Source: Blastopirellula sediminis
GTDB taxonomy: Bacteria; Planctomycetota; Planctomycetia; Pirellulales; Pirellulaceae
Direction of reading: 5' to 3'
DNA length: 64,000 nucleotides
NCBI RefSeq assembly: GCF_020966755.1
Contig: NZ_JAJKFT010000010.1
Coordinates: 682,001-746,000, forward strand
Shown here: piece after piece, positions 9,295 to 17,444 of the stretch
Layout of the letters: each line of letters opens with the position of its first letter
Numbering within the stretch: position 1 is the stretch's first letter
Program-made: the position numbers and the translations under genes
The notes under the pieces: model-generated
Seen by the model: the letters and a program-made list of their open reading frames with translations, nothing else
Database searches by the model: none
What the model was told of the DNA's origin: nothing

Positions 9295-9329
9295 GGGTGG
9301 CACTGCTGGCTTGTCCAGCAGTGCCACCC
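9295..9329. repeat. Perfect 15-bp hairpin (class C intergenic palindrome)
   Basis: GGGTGGCACTGCTGG, a 5-nt loop (CTTGT), then the exact reverse complement. It lies between DUF4870 (stop 9411, minus) and bcp (start 9253, minus), so it would form in the mRNA after DUF4870 or in the bcp leader. No T-run follows. It could be an mRNA stability hairpin or a dispersed repeat; only one copy is in this window. Confidence 0.8.
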
Positions 9330-9410
9330 ATTATCGATGCGTTTTTTCGTCGGTCTGCCTTATCGTAGCGACGAGGCGCGATACGAACACCCTGGGAGGA
9401 CCCGAAAATT

Positions 9411-9767
9411 CTAGAAGAAGCGGATGCAGAGGGGATACCGATACCATTCCCCTTGGTTCGCTTTGACCGCTGCAATGATCGGCATCACGATGGCGAAGGC
9501 GCCGATCGCCGGGAGCAACAGGAACCCCACGTACGCGCAAATCAGAACCACGCCGATCGTCACGTAAATCAGAATCGACAGCTGAAAATTGATCGACTCG
9601 CGGCCATGGTGATCGATGAACTCCGACTCCTCCTTTTTCATCGACCACAAGATCAGCGGCGCGATGACCGCCACCAGCGGAATCGGGATGACATAGCCGG
9701 AAAACGACAGCAAATGGCAGAGCATCGCCATCGTACGGTTTTCGGGAGTGGGAATTTCCGCTTCCAT
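9411..9767 (-). CDS. DUF4870 (Tic20-like) membrane protein
   Basis: 118 aa. It begins with a short polar N-terminus and [21 protein letters not shown], typical of DUF4870, followed by [20 protein letters not shown], two membrane helices ([20 protein letters not shown] and [17 protein letters not shown]) and a conserved end ([15 protein letters not shown]). These proteins are small three-to-four-helix membrane proteins of unknown function with a Tic20-like fold. The gene is divergent from mutY. Confidence 0.88.
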   Translation of the reverse strand: MEAEIPTPENRTMAMLCHLLSFSGYVIPIPLVAVIAPLILWSMKKEESEFIDHHGRESINFQLSILIYVTIGVVLICAYVGFLLLPAIGAFAIVMPIIAAVKANQGEWYRYPLCIRFF

Positions 9768-9907
9768 GGGGTCTCTTCAAGGGGAGATTTCGACAATCGG
9801 AAGGAGATTCGTCGCGGCGGTCAAAATCTTGGAGGAAAAAACTTTGGCGACTTCCGCTATACTTTAACCCTAAACCGACCCGCAAACAAAACGCTTCTCC
9901 GCTTCGC

Positions 9908-11014
9908 ATGGACGCTCTCGCCACCCCTCTTCCGACGTTGCCCAACACGGCCTGGCTCCGCAAGTTTCAGCGGCAAACGCTCGCTTGGTACGCTGGGGCC
10001 GCCCGCGATCTTCCCTGGCGGGAAAATCGCGATCCCTACCGGATCTGGATCAGCGAGATCATGCTCCAGCAGACCCAGGTCGCTACCGTCCGGGCCTACT
10101 TCCAGCGGTTCGTCGCCGCGTTCCCCACGGTCGCCGACCTGGCCGCCGCCGACGAAGCGGAAGTGCTGCGGCTCTGGGAAGGGCTCGGCTATTATCGCCG
10201 CGCTCGCCAACTGCACGCCGCCGCCCAACAGATCGTCGAGCTGCACGCTGGCCAATTCCCCCGCGACTTCGACGCGGTCCTCGCGCTCCCTGGCATCGGA
10301 CGGTACACCGCCGGGGCGATCTGCTCGATTGCGTACGACGCGCAAGCGCCGATCCTCGAAGCGAACACCATCCGTCTCCACGCGCGGCTCTTGGCCTATC
10401 GCGAAGATCCGACCAAAACGGCCGGCCAGCGACTCCTCTGGCAATTCGCCGAGCATATCCTCCCCAACGAAAACGTCAGCAGCTTCAACCAGGCGCTGAT
10501 GGAACTCGGCAGCGAGATCTGCACTCCGCGCAATCCGCAGTGCGAAGTCTGTCCCGTCGCCACCCTCTGCCGCGCGCGGCAAGAGAAAGGGGTCGCCGAG
10601 ATCCCGGCCGCCAAAAAGAAGATGCAGTACGAAGACCGCTTGGAAGTGGCGATCGTCGTGCGGCGAAAGAAAGAAGTCCTGCTTCGCCAGTGCGGTCCCG
10701 ACGAACGCTGGGCCGGGCTTTGGGATTTCCCCCGCTTTCACGTCGCCAGCGAAGCGGAGCTCCTCAGCGGCGAACTCGCATCGCAACTGCAAGCGCGAAC
10801 TGGGCTGACCGCCGCGATCGGCTCACGCCTGACGACGATCAAGCATGGGGTGACGCGCTACCGGATCACGCTCCACTGCCACGAAGCGGAAGGAGCGTCG
10901 GGCCGCCTGCGCAAAGATGACGCCGCTCCGCTCGTCTGGGCGGCGGTCGCCCAGCTGCATGACTTCGCCCTCAGCACGACCGGGCGAAAGATCGCGCGGC
11001 TCTTGGCGAAGTAA
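9908..11014 (+). CDS. mutY: Adenine DNA glycosylase (MutY), unusual active site
   Basis: 368 aa. MutY removes adenine mispaired with 8-oxoguanine. The helix-hairpin-helix is LPGIGRYTAGAI (residues ~130-141) and the catalytic Glu motif SEIMLQQTQV is intact. The [4Fe-4S] ligands follow C-x6-C-x2-C-x5-C (CTPRNPQCEVCPVATLC). The C-terminal NUDIX-like domain (DRLEVAIVVRRKKEVLLRQ ... WAGLWDFPRF) would recognise 8-oxoG. Oddity: where E. coli has the catalytic Asp138 in ILDGNV, this protein reads ILEANT, so Glu151 replaces the Asp. A TATACT box at 9858-9863 may be part of its promoter, but no good -35 was found. Confidence 0.93.
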   Translation: MDALATPLPTLPNTAWLRKFQRQTLAWYAGAARDLPWRENRDPYRIWISEIMLQQTQVATVRAYFQRFVAAFPTVADLAAADEAEVLRLWEGLGYYRRARQLHAAAQQIVELHAGQFPRDFDAVLALPGIGRYTAGAICSIAYDAQAPILEANTIRLHARLLAYREDPTKTAGQRLLWQFAEHILPNENVSSFNQALMELGSEICTPRNPQCEVCPVATLCRARQEKGVAEIPAAKKKMQYEDRLEVAIVVRRKKEVLLRQCGPDERWAGLWDFPRFHVASEAELLSGELASQLQARTGLTAAIGSRLTTIKHGVTRYRITLHCHEAEGASGRLRKDDAAPLVWAAVAQLHDFALSTTGRKIARLLAK

Positions 11015-11017
11015 AAA

Positions 11018-11134
11018 AGGTTGGGTGCAGCGAAACGTTCTCCAGCGATTCGCTTGCGACGCCTGCTGATCGACGCAAACGAACGACGCTTTAAGACAAA
11101 GCCTGAGCTGTTCCCCGCCTGCCGCACCCAACCT
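11018..11134. repeat. Palindromic intergenic element (class D) between mutY and the lipoprotein gene
   Basis: 117 bp with perfect 11-bp arms AGGTTGGGTGC (11018-11028) and its complement (11124-11134) around a ~95-bp interior. It fills the junction between convergent genes (mutY stop 11014, lipoprotein stop 11141). The arm differs from class A, but the size and position are alike. Confidence 0.75.
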
Positions 11135-11140
11135 ACGAGT

Positions 11141-11548
11141 TCACTTGAGATCGAAGTTGAGTTCTTTGTTATCTTCCGGCAGAATCTCGCAGGTCAGCGT
11201 CGACTGATCGTTGTATTTGGAGGGTATGTACCAGTCGAGCGACTCGTGCATCACCCCCATATCGTCCTTGACCATTGGACCAGGCCGGCTCGCTTCGACG
11301 TAGACCCGCATTACGCCGTCCGTCGTTTTCCCGGCGTACTTGCCGTCGACAATCTTGACTCCCACCTGAGCGCCCCCGCCCGGCTCGGTCGGGAAAAAGA
11401 CAATCATGCCGTCGGGAATCGGATCTCCTTGGTAGGTGACCATTCCCGATACGGGATACTTCGGCGGGCCAGAATCATAGCTGCAGCCGAACGAAACCGT
11501 CGTGGCGACCGTCAGCAGCCACAAGCAAAATCGGTATGTTTTCGTCAT
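11141..11548 (-). CDS. Small lipoprotein partner of DUF1559 gene (Ig/transthyretin-like)
   Basis: 135 aa from ATG 11546-11548. The N-terminus is a lipoprotein signal (hydrophobic LWLLTVATTV, lipobox SFGC), so it should be anchored by the Cys near residue 22. The mature part begins PVSGMVTYQGDPIPDGMIVFFP, which is the start of a carboxypeptidase-regulatory/transthyretin-like beta domain, and ends SLDWYIPSKYND ... LNFDLK. The fold and gene order (directly downstream of DUF1559) recur at 37993-38388 next to 38522-39550. It probably acts at the cell surface or periplasm; its function is unknown. Confidence 0.82.
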   Translation of the reverse strand: MTKTYRFCLWLLTVATTVSFGCSYDSGPPKYPVSGMVTYQGDPIPDGMIVFFPTEPGGGAQVGVKIVDGKYAGKTTDGVMRVYVEASRPGPMVKDDMGVMHESLDWYIPSKYNDQSTLTCEILPEDNKELNFDLK

Positions 11549-11636
11549 CCGTCGGTACTTTCGAATTACATTTTGCGGCGCCGTCGATGGTCGGTCACCG
11601 CAAAACAGCAGGGAGAAAAGGAAAACGCCTATCGCC

Positions 11637-12581
11637 TTAGTTGCCTTGCGGAATTTCGCCACCCGCACGCGTTCCCAGCGCAGCCCAGATCGGATTATCA
11701 ACCGTTTCCGCGATGAATCGAACCGAACCGTCGGCCATCGTGACGTTCACGCCGCCAGTGTGGTAACTGCGCGATGTGCAACGATAGAAGCCGCCGCTCG
11801 TCGGGCCGGCGCAAGGCGCCCGTTCGGTACTGATGAAGTTGCCGGACGCCTGACGATCCGAAGAGGTCGGCGCCTTGGAGTTCGGATTGAAGTAAGTTGT
11901 GAGGATCAGATTGCCGCCGCCGGTCGTGCCGACATAATAGCTGCCGCGGCGATCATGGCTGGTTCCTTGATCCGGAACTACCAAGATCTCGCCGACCAGC
12001 GCCGTGTTGGTCGTTCCGTCCAGAATGTCGGCGAATCGGGTCTTCGAGGCGCAATAGAAGATCCCATCTTCATCCCGACCGAGGTTATACAGACCATCGA
12101 GCCCAGAGAAAGCGAGATAATTGCCGGCGAATCCGTAGCTTCCGTTGGTAATCTTCCCACCGTTGGGATCCGAAGGACAGAGAAAACCTTCGATCACGTT
12201 CGCGCGGATCGAAGTCTCCCACGCATAGACCGGCGAAGCGCCATGCACTTCTTCCATGAACTTGTCATAGATCGCGGTCTGTTCCATCATCGGCAGGATC
12301 ACTTGCATCCAGCCGTAACGCATCTTGTTGGAATGTCCGATGCCCGGCAACCAGTTATTGATGTCGACGAACGATCCCGGCGGAAAGTTGAGATGGGTGT
12401 CGTGATAGTTGTGCATCGCCAGCCCGATCTGCTTCTGGTTGTTCGTGCACGACATCCGCCGAGCCGCTTCCCGCGCTTGCTGCACGGCCGGCAACAATAG
12501 AGCGATCAACACGCCGATGATCGCGATCACGACCAACAGCTCAACGAGCGTAAAACCGCCTCGGTTTTTCGAGGGTGTCAT
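11637..12581 (-). CDS. DUF1559 pseudopilin-like protein
   Basis: 314 aa. The N-terminus has a prepilin peptidase site and hydrophobic helix ([18 protein letters not shown]), then the conserved [17 protein letters not shown]. The body is the planctomycete DUF1559 domain (GLAMHNYHDTHLNFPPGSF, FLCPSDPN, TRFADILDGTTNT). Near the C-terminus is the H-x9-DG motif (HTGGVNVTMADGSVRFI). Such proteins resemble type II secretion/type IV pilin subunits and occur in dozens of copies per planctomycete genome; their exact role is unknown. It is followed by a lipoprotein gene, probably in one transcript. Confidence 0.93.
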   Translation of the reverse strand: MTPSKNRGGFTLVELLVVIAIIGVLIALLLPAVQQAREAARRMSCTNNQKQIGLAMHNYHDTHLNFPPGSFVDINNWLPGIGHSNKMRYGWMQVILPMMEQTAIYDKFMEEVHGASPVYAWETSIRANVIEGFLCPSDPNGGKITNGSYGFAGNYLAFSGLDGLYNLGRDEDGIFYCASKTRFADILDGTTNTALVGEILVVPDQGTSHDRRGSYYVGTTGGGNLILTTYFNPNSKAPTSSDRQASGNFISTERAPCAGPTSGGFYRCTSRSYHTGGVNVTMADGSVRFIAETVDNPIWAALGTRAGGEIPQGN

Positions 12582-12833
12582 AGAAAAGTCCCTGCAATTG
12601 AAGAGAAACTAGAATAAGGCCCAAAAGATGGATCAATACTTAATCCACCGCTCCTCTCGGAATTCCCCCTCGCTTTTTCTTCTTTTTTCCGTTTGACTGC
12701 TAATTAATTGGGCGGACGGCAAGTTTTTGTCCAGAAGCGCAAGGGTGCGCGGGGAATTCGACGCTGGCGCGGAGAATAATAGGGAAGGCCCGCCGCTGGC
12801 CGATTTTTCCCCGATCAGACAAATTGCCAGTTC

Positions 12834-13370
12834 ATGCCTGACCCTTCCGCCGAACATCCCGATCCGACGCCGTTCGTCGAGTTGATCGTGAAGCACGAGC
12901 GGGCGCTGTCGGGCTACATCCGCAGCATGCTTCCTCGCATCGACGATGTCGAAGAAGTCTGGCAAGCGACGGCGATCGAGTTGTGGGAAAAGTTCGACCA
13001 GTACGATCCGCAGCGGGAGTTCCTCCCCTGGGCGCAGAAGTTCGCCTACTTCGAGGTCCTCAAGTTCCGCCGCAAAGCGGCGCGCGACCGGATGGTCTTT
13101 TCGGAAGAGGTGCTGCAAGCGGTCGCCGACACCCACGCCGCATCGACCAGCAAACTGGAAGCCCGCAGCCGCGCCTTGCAAGGCTGTATGAAAAAACTAT
13201 CGGCCGACGAGTTGAACCTGCTCCGCACGCGTTACGAAACGACCACCACCATCGGCATGATCGCCGACCAACTGCAAACGACTACCAAGACTCTCTATCG
13301 CCGACTCGATCGCATCCGCGATCGTTTGGCGCAGTGCGTTCGCCACCATGCGGCGCTCGCCGAAGAATAA
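12834..13370 (+). CDS. ECF-type sigma-70 factor (planctomycete FecR/PSD1 operon type)
   Basis: 178 aa. Region 2 runs from FVELIVKHERALSGYI to FLPWAQKFAYFEVLKF (core binding and -10 recognition). Region 4 is LSADELNLLRTRYETTTTIGMIADQL with the helix-turn-helix QTTTKTLYRRLDRIRDRL. Sigma factors of this kind are encoded just upstream of a FecR-like anti-sigma/LamG protein and PSD1/DUF1501 genes in planctomycetes, exactly as here. It probably directs transcription of its own operon when the FecR protein releases it (inference). Confidence 0.92.
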   Translation: MPDPSAEHPDPTPFVELIVKHERALSGYIRSMLPRIDDVEEVWQATAIELWEKFDQYDPQREFLPWAQKFAYFEVLKFRRKAARDRMVFSEEVLQAVADTHAASTSKLEARSRALQGCMKKLSADELNLLRTRYETTTTIGMIADQLQTTTKTLYRRLDRIRDRLAQCVRHHAALAEE

Positions 13371-13383
13371 CCCCCGGGCTTTC

Positions 13384-14997
13384 ATGCAACCGAATTCTCG
13401 CCAACTCGATAACGAAGCGCTCGCCGCCGCCGCACGTCTCGCCTCCGGCGACTTGTCGGCCGCCGAGTTCGCCGCGCTCGAGCAGCGTCTGCTGACCGAC
13501 GATGCGTTTCGCCAGGCTTACGTCGAGCAGGTCGATCTCGACGGCGAAATCGAACGTCACCTCAGTTCGATCCCGGTCGATTGGCCCAGCCCGCCGCAAA
13601 CGCCTCGTTACGTTTGGCTCGGAGCGCTCGCCCTCGCCGCTTCGTTGCTGCTCATCACCACGATGTTGGCGCTGGTCCTGCTCCGCGAAGATCGCGTGGC
13701 GAGCACAGCGCCGCAGCTCGAATATGTCGAAGCGCAGCTCCGCGGACTACGTGCCGTCGCCGTCGCGACGCAGCTCGAAGGCGAGCTGACAACGGCCGAC
13801 GAATCGATCCAAGTTGGCGCCCGGGTGAAACCTGGTTCGCTGCGGATCGGCGCCGGCGCACTGCAAATCGAGTTTCTCTCCGGCGTCATCGTTCGCCTCA
13901 GCGGTCCCGCCGAAATGCATCTGCTGACCCCGGACAGCGCCACGCTGATTTACGGCAGCGCGGCGGCGGTCGTTCCTCCCGACGCCGGCGACTTTACGCT
14001 CAACGGTCCTGTTTCGGCGATCGCCGCCAGCGGCAGCGAATTCGCCTACTCCGCTCCTGATGCGCACGCGGCGACGATCGACGTCTACGAAGGGGAGGTG
14101 ATGACCTCGCTCTTGGGAGAAAGCGGCGATACGCTGCTCAATGAACTGGTCAAAGCCGATCAGACCGCCCGCTTCGCCGACAAGTCGATCGAGGTAACCG
14201 CCGCTTCTTTCGCCCAATCGGATCGCGTGCGAGTTTTGCCGATCGACGAAATGTCGCTGAGCGTCACTGACGAATACGCCGCCGCGATTCTCGCCGATCG
14301 TCCGCTCGTCTATTGGCGTTTCGAGCCGCAGCAGCAACAAGGGGACCTGGTCCGGAACGTCGTATCGGATCGTTACGCCGGTTTGGTGCGCAGCGACGAC
14401 GACTCGGTGAAGGTTGAGCGCGGCTCGCTCCACTTTGAGCCGAGCCCTCGCAGCCGCTATTTCAAATTGACCGAACCGCTGGCAGATTTGAACGCCGGCG
14501 ATTTCACCCTCGAAATGTGGGTCCGTCCCAATCGAATGCACTGGGGGACGATCCTCGGCCTCTTGCCAGATGGACAAATGGCGGTAAACCGAGAACGCCA
14601 CCTGGCGGTGCTCGAATACGCTAACCATACGAACCTGGTCCATCGCCCGGCGACGATGCGGTTTTTGTACCGCTATCCGTCGAACTCGTACGACGGCGGC
14701 ATGAACGTCTTTAGCGCCGAGAGCTGCACGCCGGGGCTATGGCACCACCTGGTTGCGGTGAAGTCGGCAGAGGGGATCGCCCTCTATCTGAATGGAAAGT
14801 TGCGTCAGGTTTTCGATACCCTTACGATCAAAGATGAAGAACCCTACACCGCCGTGCTCGGTCAGCTCGATACCCTTCGTCCCAGTCGTCAATTCGACGG
14901 CCAACTCGACGAAGTGGCGATTTATCCTGCGGCGCTTTCGACGGCAGACGTCGAGCGTCACTACCAGATCATGACCGGCGCCTCTTCCCGCCAATAA
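13384..14997 (+). CDS. FecR-like anti-sigma/LamG-domain membrane protein
   Basis: 537 aa from ATG 13384, 13 bases after the sigma factor stop. Residues 1-65 are a cytosolic alpha-helical anti-sigma-like segment (LDNEALAAAARLASGDLSAAEF). A membrane helix follows (LGALALAASLLLITTMLALV), then a FecR domain (IQVGARVKPGSLRIGAGA ... DVYEGEV). The C-terminal half is a LamG/concanavalin-like fold (FTLEMWVRP ... LWHHLVAVKS ... GQLDEVAIYPAALS). This combination senses an extracellular ligand, probably a polysaccharide, and controls the neighbouring sigma factor (family knowledge plus inference). Confidence 0.88.
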   Translation: MQPNSRQLDNEALAAAARLASGDLSAAEFAALEQRLLTDDAFRQAYVEQVDLDGEIERHLSSIPVDWPSPPQTPRYVWLGALALAASLLLITTMLALVLLREDRVASTAPQLEYVEAQLRGLRAVAVATQLEGELTTADESIQVGARVKPGSLRIGAGALQIEFLSGVIVRLSGPAEMHLLTPDSATLIYGSAAAVVPPDAGDFTLNGPVSAIAASGSEFAYSAPDAHAATIDVYEGEVMTSLLGESGDTLLNELVKADQTARFADKSIEVTAASFAQSDRVRVLPIDEMSLSVTDEYAAAILADRPLVYWRFEPQQQQGDLVRNVVSDRYAGLVRSDDDSVKVERGSLHFEPSPRSRYFKLTEPLADLNAGDFTLEMWVRPNRMHWGTILGLLPDGQMAVNRERHLAVLEYANHTNLVHRPATMRFLYRYPSNSYDGGMNVFSAESCTPGLWHHLVAVKSAEGIALYLNGKLRQVFDTLTIKDEEPYTAVLGQLDTLRPSRQFDGQLDEVAIYPAALSTADVERHYQIMTGASSRQ

Positions 14998-15012
14998 GCT
15001 CCTTCCCGATCC

Positions 15013-17439
15013 ATGCCCATGAACTCTCTTGCTCGAATCGCTTGCGTCACTTTTGCGGTGCTGATCGCATCGCCGGCGCTGGCCCAGAAAAAGCTCGACT
15101 ACAACCGGGACGTGCGGCCGATTCTCTCCGAGAATTGCTTCTACTGCCACGGTCCCGATTCGAAGCATCGCCAGGCCGATCTCCGCCTGGATGACGAAGC
15201 CTCCGCCAAAGAGTACGCGATCGTCCCCGGCGATCTCGACGGCAGCGACTTCTACCAGCGGATCATCAGCACCGACGCCGACATGCAGATGCCCCCGCAC
15301 GAGTCAGGCAAAAAGCTGAAGGCCGAAGAAGTCGCCCTGCTCAAACGCTGGATCGAAGAAGGCGCCGAGTTCGCGCCTTATTGGGCCTATGTCCAACCGC
15401 AGCGGCACGAAGCCCCGAACGTCGATAACGTCGCCTGGTCGCATACCGAGATCGATCGCTTGCTCCTCAACAAGATGCAAAGCGTCGGGCTCACTCCCGC
15501 CCCGGCGGCCGACAAAGTGACCCTCCTTCGCCGCGTCACCTTCGACCTGACCGGCTTGCCCCCGACTCCGCAGGAAGTGGCCGACTTCGTCGCCGACCAG
15601 TCCCCCGAAGCGTTTGAGAAAGTGGTCGATCGGCTTCTCGCTTCACAGCACTACGGCGAGCGGATGGCGATCTATTGGCTCGACCTCGTTCGCTACGCTG
15701 ACACGGTCGGCTATCACGGCGACCAGGACCACAACATCTCGCCTTACCGCGACTACGTCCTCGACGCGTTCAACGACAACCTCCCGTTCGATCAGTTCAC
15801 CCGCGATCAACTGGCCGGCGACTTGCTGCCGGAAAGTTCGATCGATCAGAAGATCGCCACCGGCTACAACCGCTTGCTGCAAACGACGCACGAAGGGGGG
15901 CTCCAGCAAAAGGAATACTTGGCGATCTACGCCGCCGACCGCGTCCGGAACGTTTCGCTCGTCTGGATGGGCGCCACCGTCGGCTGCGCGCAGTGCCACG
16001 ATCACAAGTACGATCCCTACACGATCAAAGACTTCTACGCCCTCGGCGCCTTCTTCGCTGACGTCGATGAAGCGAAGCACTTTACGCAAGGGAGCAACGC
16101 CCTGCCGACCAAGCGTCCGCCGGAGATCAAGGTCAACACGCGCCGCGAACGGGCCGAACTCGCTCGCCTGGAAGCGGAACTCTCAGCGCTGCGTCAAACG
16201 CAAGCAGCCGAGCACAAAGAGACCGAGACGACCGAAGTTGCCGTGAAAGCGGACGAGAAACAACAAAAGGAAGCGGCGAAAGAACCACCGATGTCGCCGG
16301 CAGAAAAGAAGCTGGTCGACGCGATCAAACAGCTGAACGACGCCGCTCGGCTGACGATGGTGACCGAGTCGATCAAGCCACGGGAGATGCGCGTTTTGCC
16401 GCGCGGCAACTGGCTCGACGATAGCGGCGAGATCGTGACTCCGGCCATTCCGGAGTTCATGGGCCAAGTCGCCGCGGGCGGCGAACGGGCGACGCGCTTG
16501 GATCTGGCCAACTGGTTCGTCGACGTCGAAAACGGCGCCGGCGGACTGACCGCTCGCGTGATGGTCAATCGCCTCTGGTACTTGTTCTACGGCGTCGGTT
16601 TGTCGAAAAGCCTTGACGATTTCGGCGGCCAGGGAGAACCGCCGGTCCATCCCGAACTGCTCGACAACCTGGCGATCGACTTTGCGACCGACTGGGACGT
16701 CAAGCGGATCGTCAAAGAAATGGTGATGACCGCCGCCTATCAGCAGTCGTCGCAAACGACCGCCGAGGTTCGCAGCGCCGATCCGTACAACCGCTACTAC
16801 AGCCATCAATCGCGACATCGTCTGCCGGCTGAAATGGTTCGCGACAACGCCCTGGCGATCAGCGGACTGTTGAATCTGCAATACGGCGGTCCGAGCATTC
16901 GCCCCTATCAGCCGGAAGGCTACTACCGTCACTTGAATTTCCCGCAGCGGAAGTACCACGCGAACGACAACGAACGGCAATGGCGCCGCGGCGTTTACAT
17001 CCATTGGCAGCGTCAGTTTTTGCACCCGATGCTGAAGGCGTTCGACGCGCCGAGTCGCGAAGAATGCACCGCACAGCGTCCGCAATCGAACACGCCGACC
17101 GCGGCGTTGGTCCTGCTGAACGATCCAACCTTCGTCGAAGCGGCTCGCGCCTTCGCCGATCGCATTCTGACCGCAGGTCCGCAAGAAGACGCTCAGCGCA
17201 TCAACTTCGCCTATCAGCTGGCGTTGTCGCGCGACGCGCAGCCGCTGGAGTTGGAAGTGCTGACCAAGGTGCTGGCCGACAATCGCGAAATCTACCAGGC
17301 CGATCCGAAAGCGGCGGCCAGTTTGTTGAACGTTGGAATCCAACCGCCTGACAAGAAGGCGAACGCCGCTGAACTTGCCGCGTGGACGCAGGTTGCCCGC
17401 GTGATTTTGAACCTGGACGAAACGATTACCCGGAACTAA
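15013..17439 (+). CDS. Planctomycete cytochrome C + DUF1549/DUF1553 (PSD1) protein
   Basis: 808 aa with a signal peptide (LARIACVTFAVLIASPALA). The N-terminal PSCyt1 domain carries one haem motif, CFYCHG, in the context DVRPILSENCFYCHGPDSK. DUF1549 (LRRVTFDLTGLPPTPQEV ... QCHDHKYDP) and DUF1553 (TRLDLANWFVDVENG ... ARVMVNRLWYLFYG ... LLNDPTFVEAARAFADRI) follow in the usual order. A charged coiled-coil segment (residues ~380-430, many Glu/Lys) separates them. The role is unknown; in planctomycetes these genes nearly always precede a DUF1501 gene, as here, and a part in breakdown of complex polysaccharides has been proposed. ATG at 15019 is an alternative start. Confidence 0.93.
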   Translation: MPMNSLARIACVTFAVLIASPALAQKKLDYNRDVRPILSENCFYCHGPDSKHRQADLRLDDEASAKEYAIVPGDLDGSDFYQRIISTDADMQMPPHESGKKLKAEEVALLKRWIEEGAEFAPYWAYVQPQRHEAPNVDNVAWSHTEIDRLLLNKMQSVGLTPAPAADKVTLLRRVTFDLTGLPPTPQEVADFVADQSPEAFEKVVDRLLASQHYGERMAIYWLDLVRYADTVGYHGDQDHNISPYRDYVLDAFNDNLPFDQFTRDQLAGDLLPESSIDQKIATGYNRLLQTTHEGGLQQKEYLAIYAADRVRNVSLVWMGATVGCAQCHDHKYDPYTIKDFYALGAFFADVDEAKHFTQGSNALPTKRPPEIKVNTRRERAELARLEAELSALRQTQAAEHKETETTEVAVKADEKQQKEAAKEPPMSPAEKKLVDAIKQLNDAARLTMVTESIKPREMRVLPRGNWLDDSGEIVTPAIPEFMGQVAAGGERATRLDLANWFVDVENGAGGLTARVMVNRLWYLFYGVGLSKSLDDFGGQGEPPVHPELLDNLAIDFATDWDVKRIVKEMVMTAAYQQSSQTTAEVRSADPYNRYYSHQSRHRLPAEMVRDNALAISGLLNLQYGGPSIRPYQPEGYYRHLNFPQRKYHANDNERQWRRGVYIHWQRQFLHPMLKAFDAPSREECTAQRPQSNTPTAALVLLNDPTFVEAARAFADRILTAGPQEDAQRINFAYQLALSRDAQPLELEVLTKVLADNREIYQADPKAAASLLNVGIQPPDKKANAAELAAWTQVARVILNLDETITRN

Positions 17440-17444
17440 GTCGC

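Noticed and set aside
9857-10792. 311-codon minus-strand frame antisense to mutY
   Set aside because: MutY motifs fix the coding strand; this frame is a shadow.
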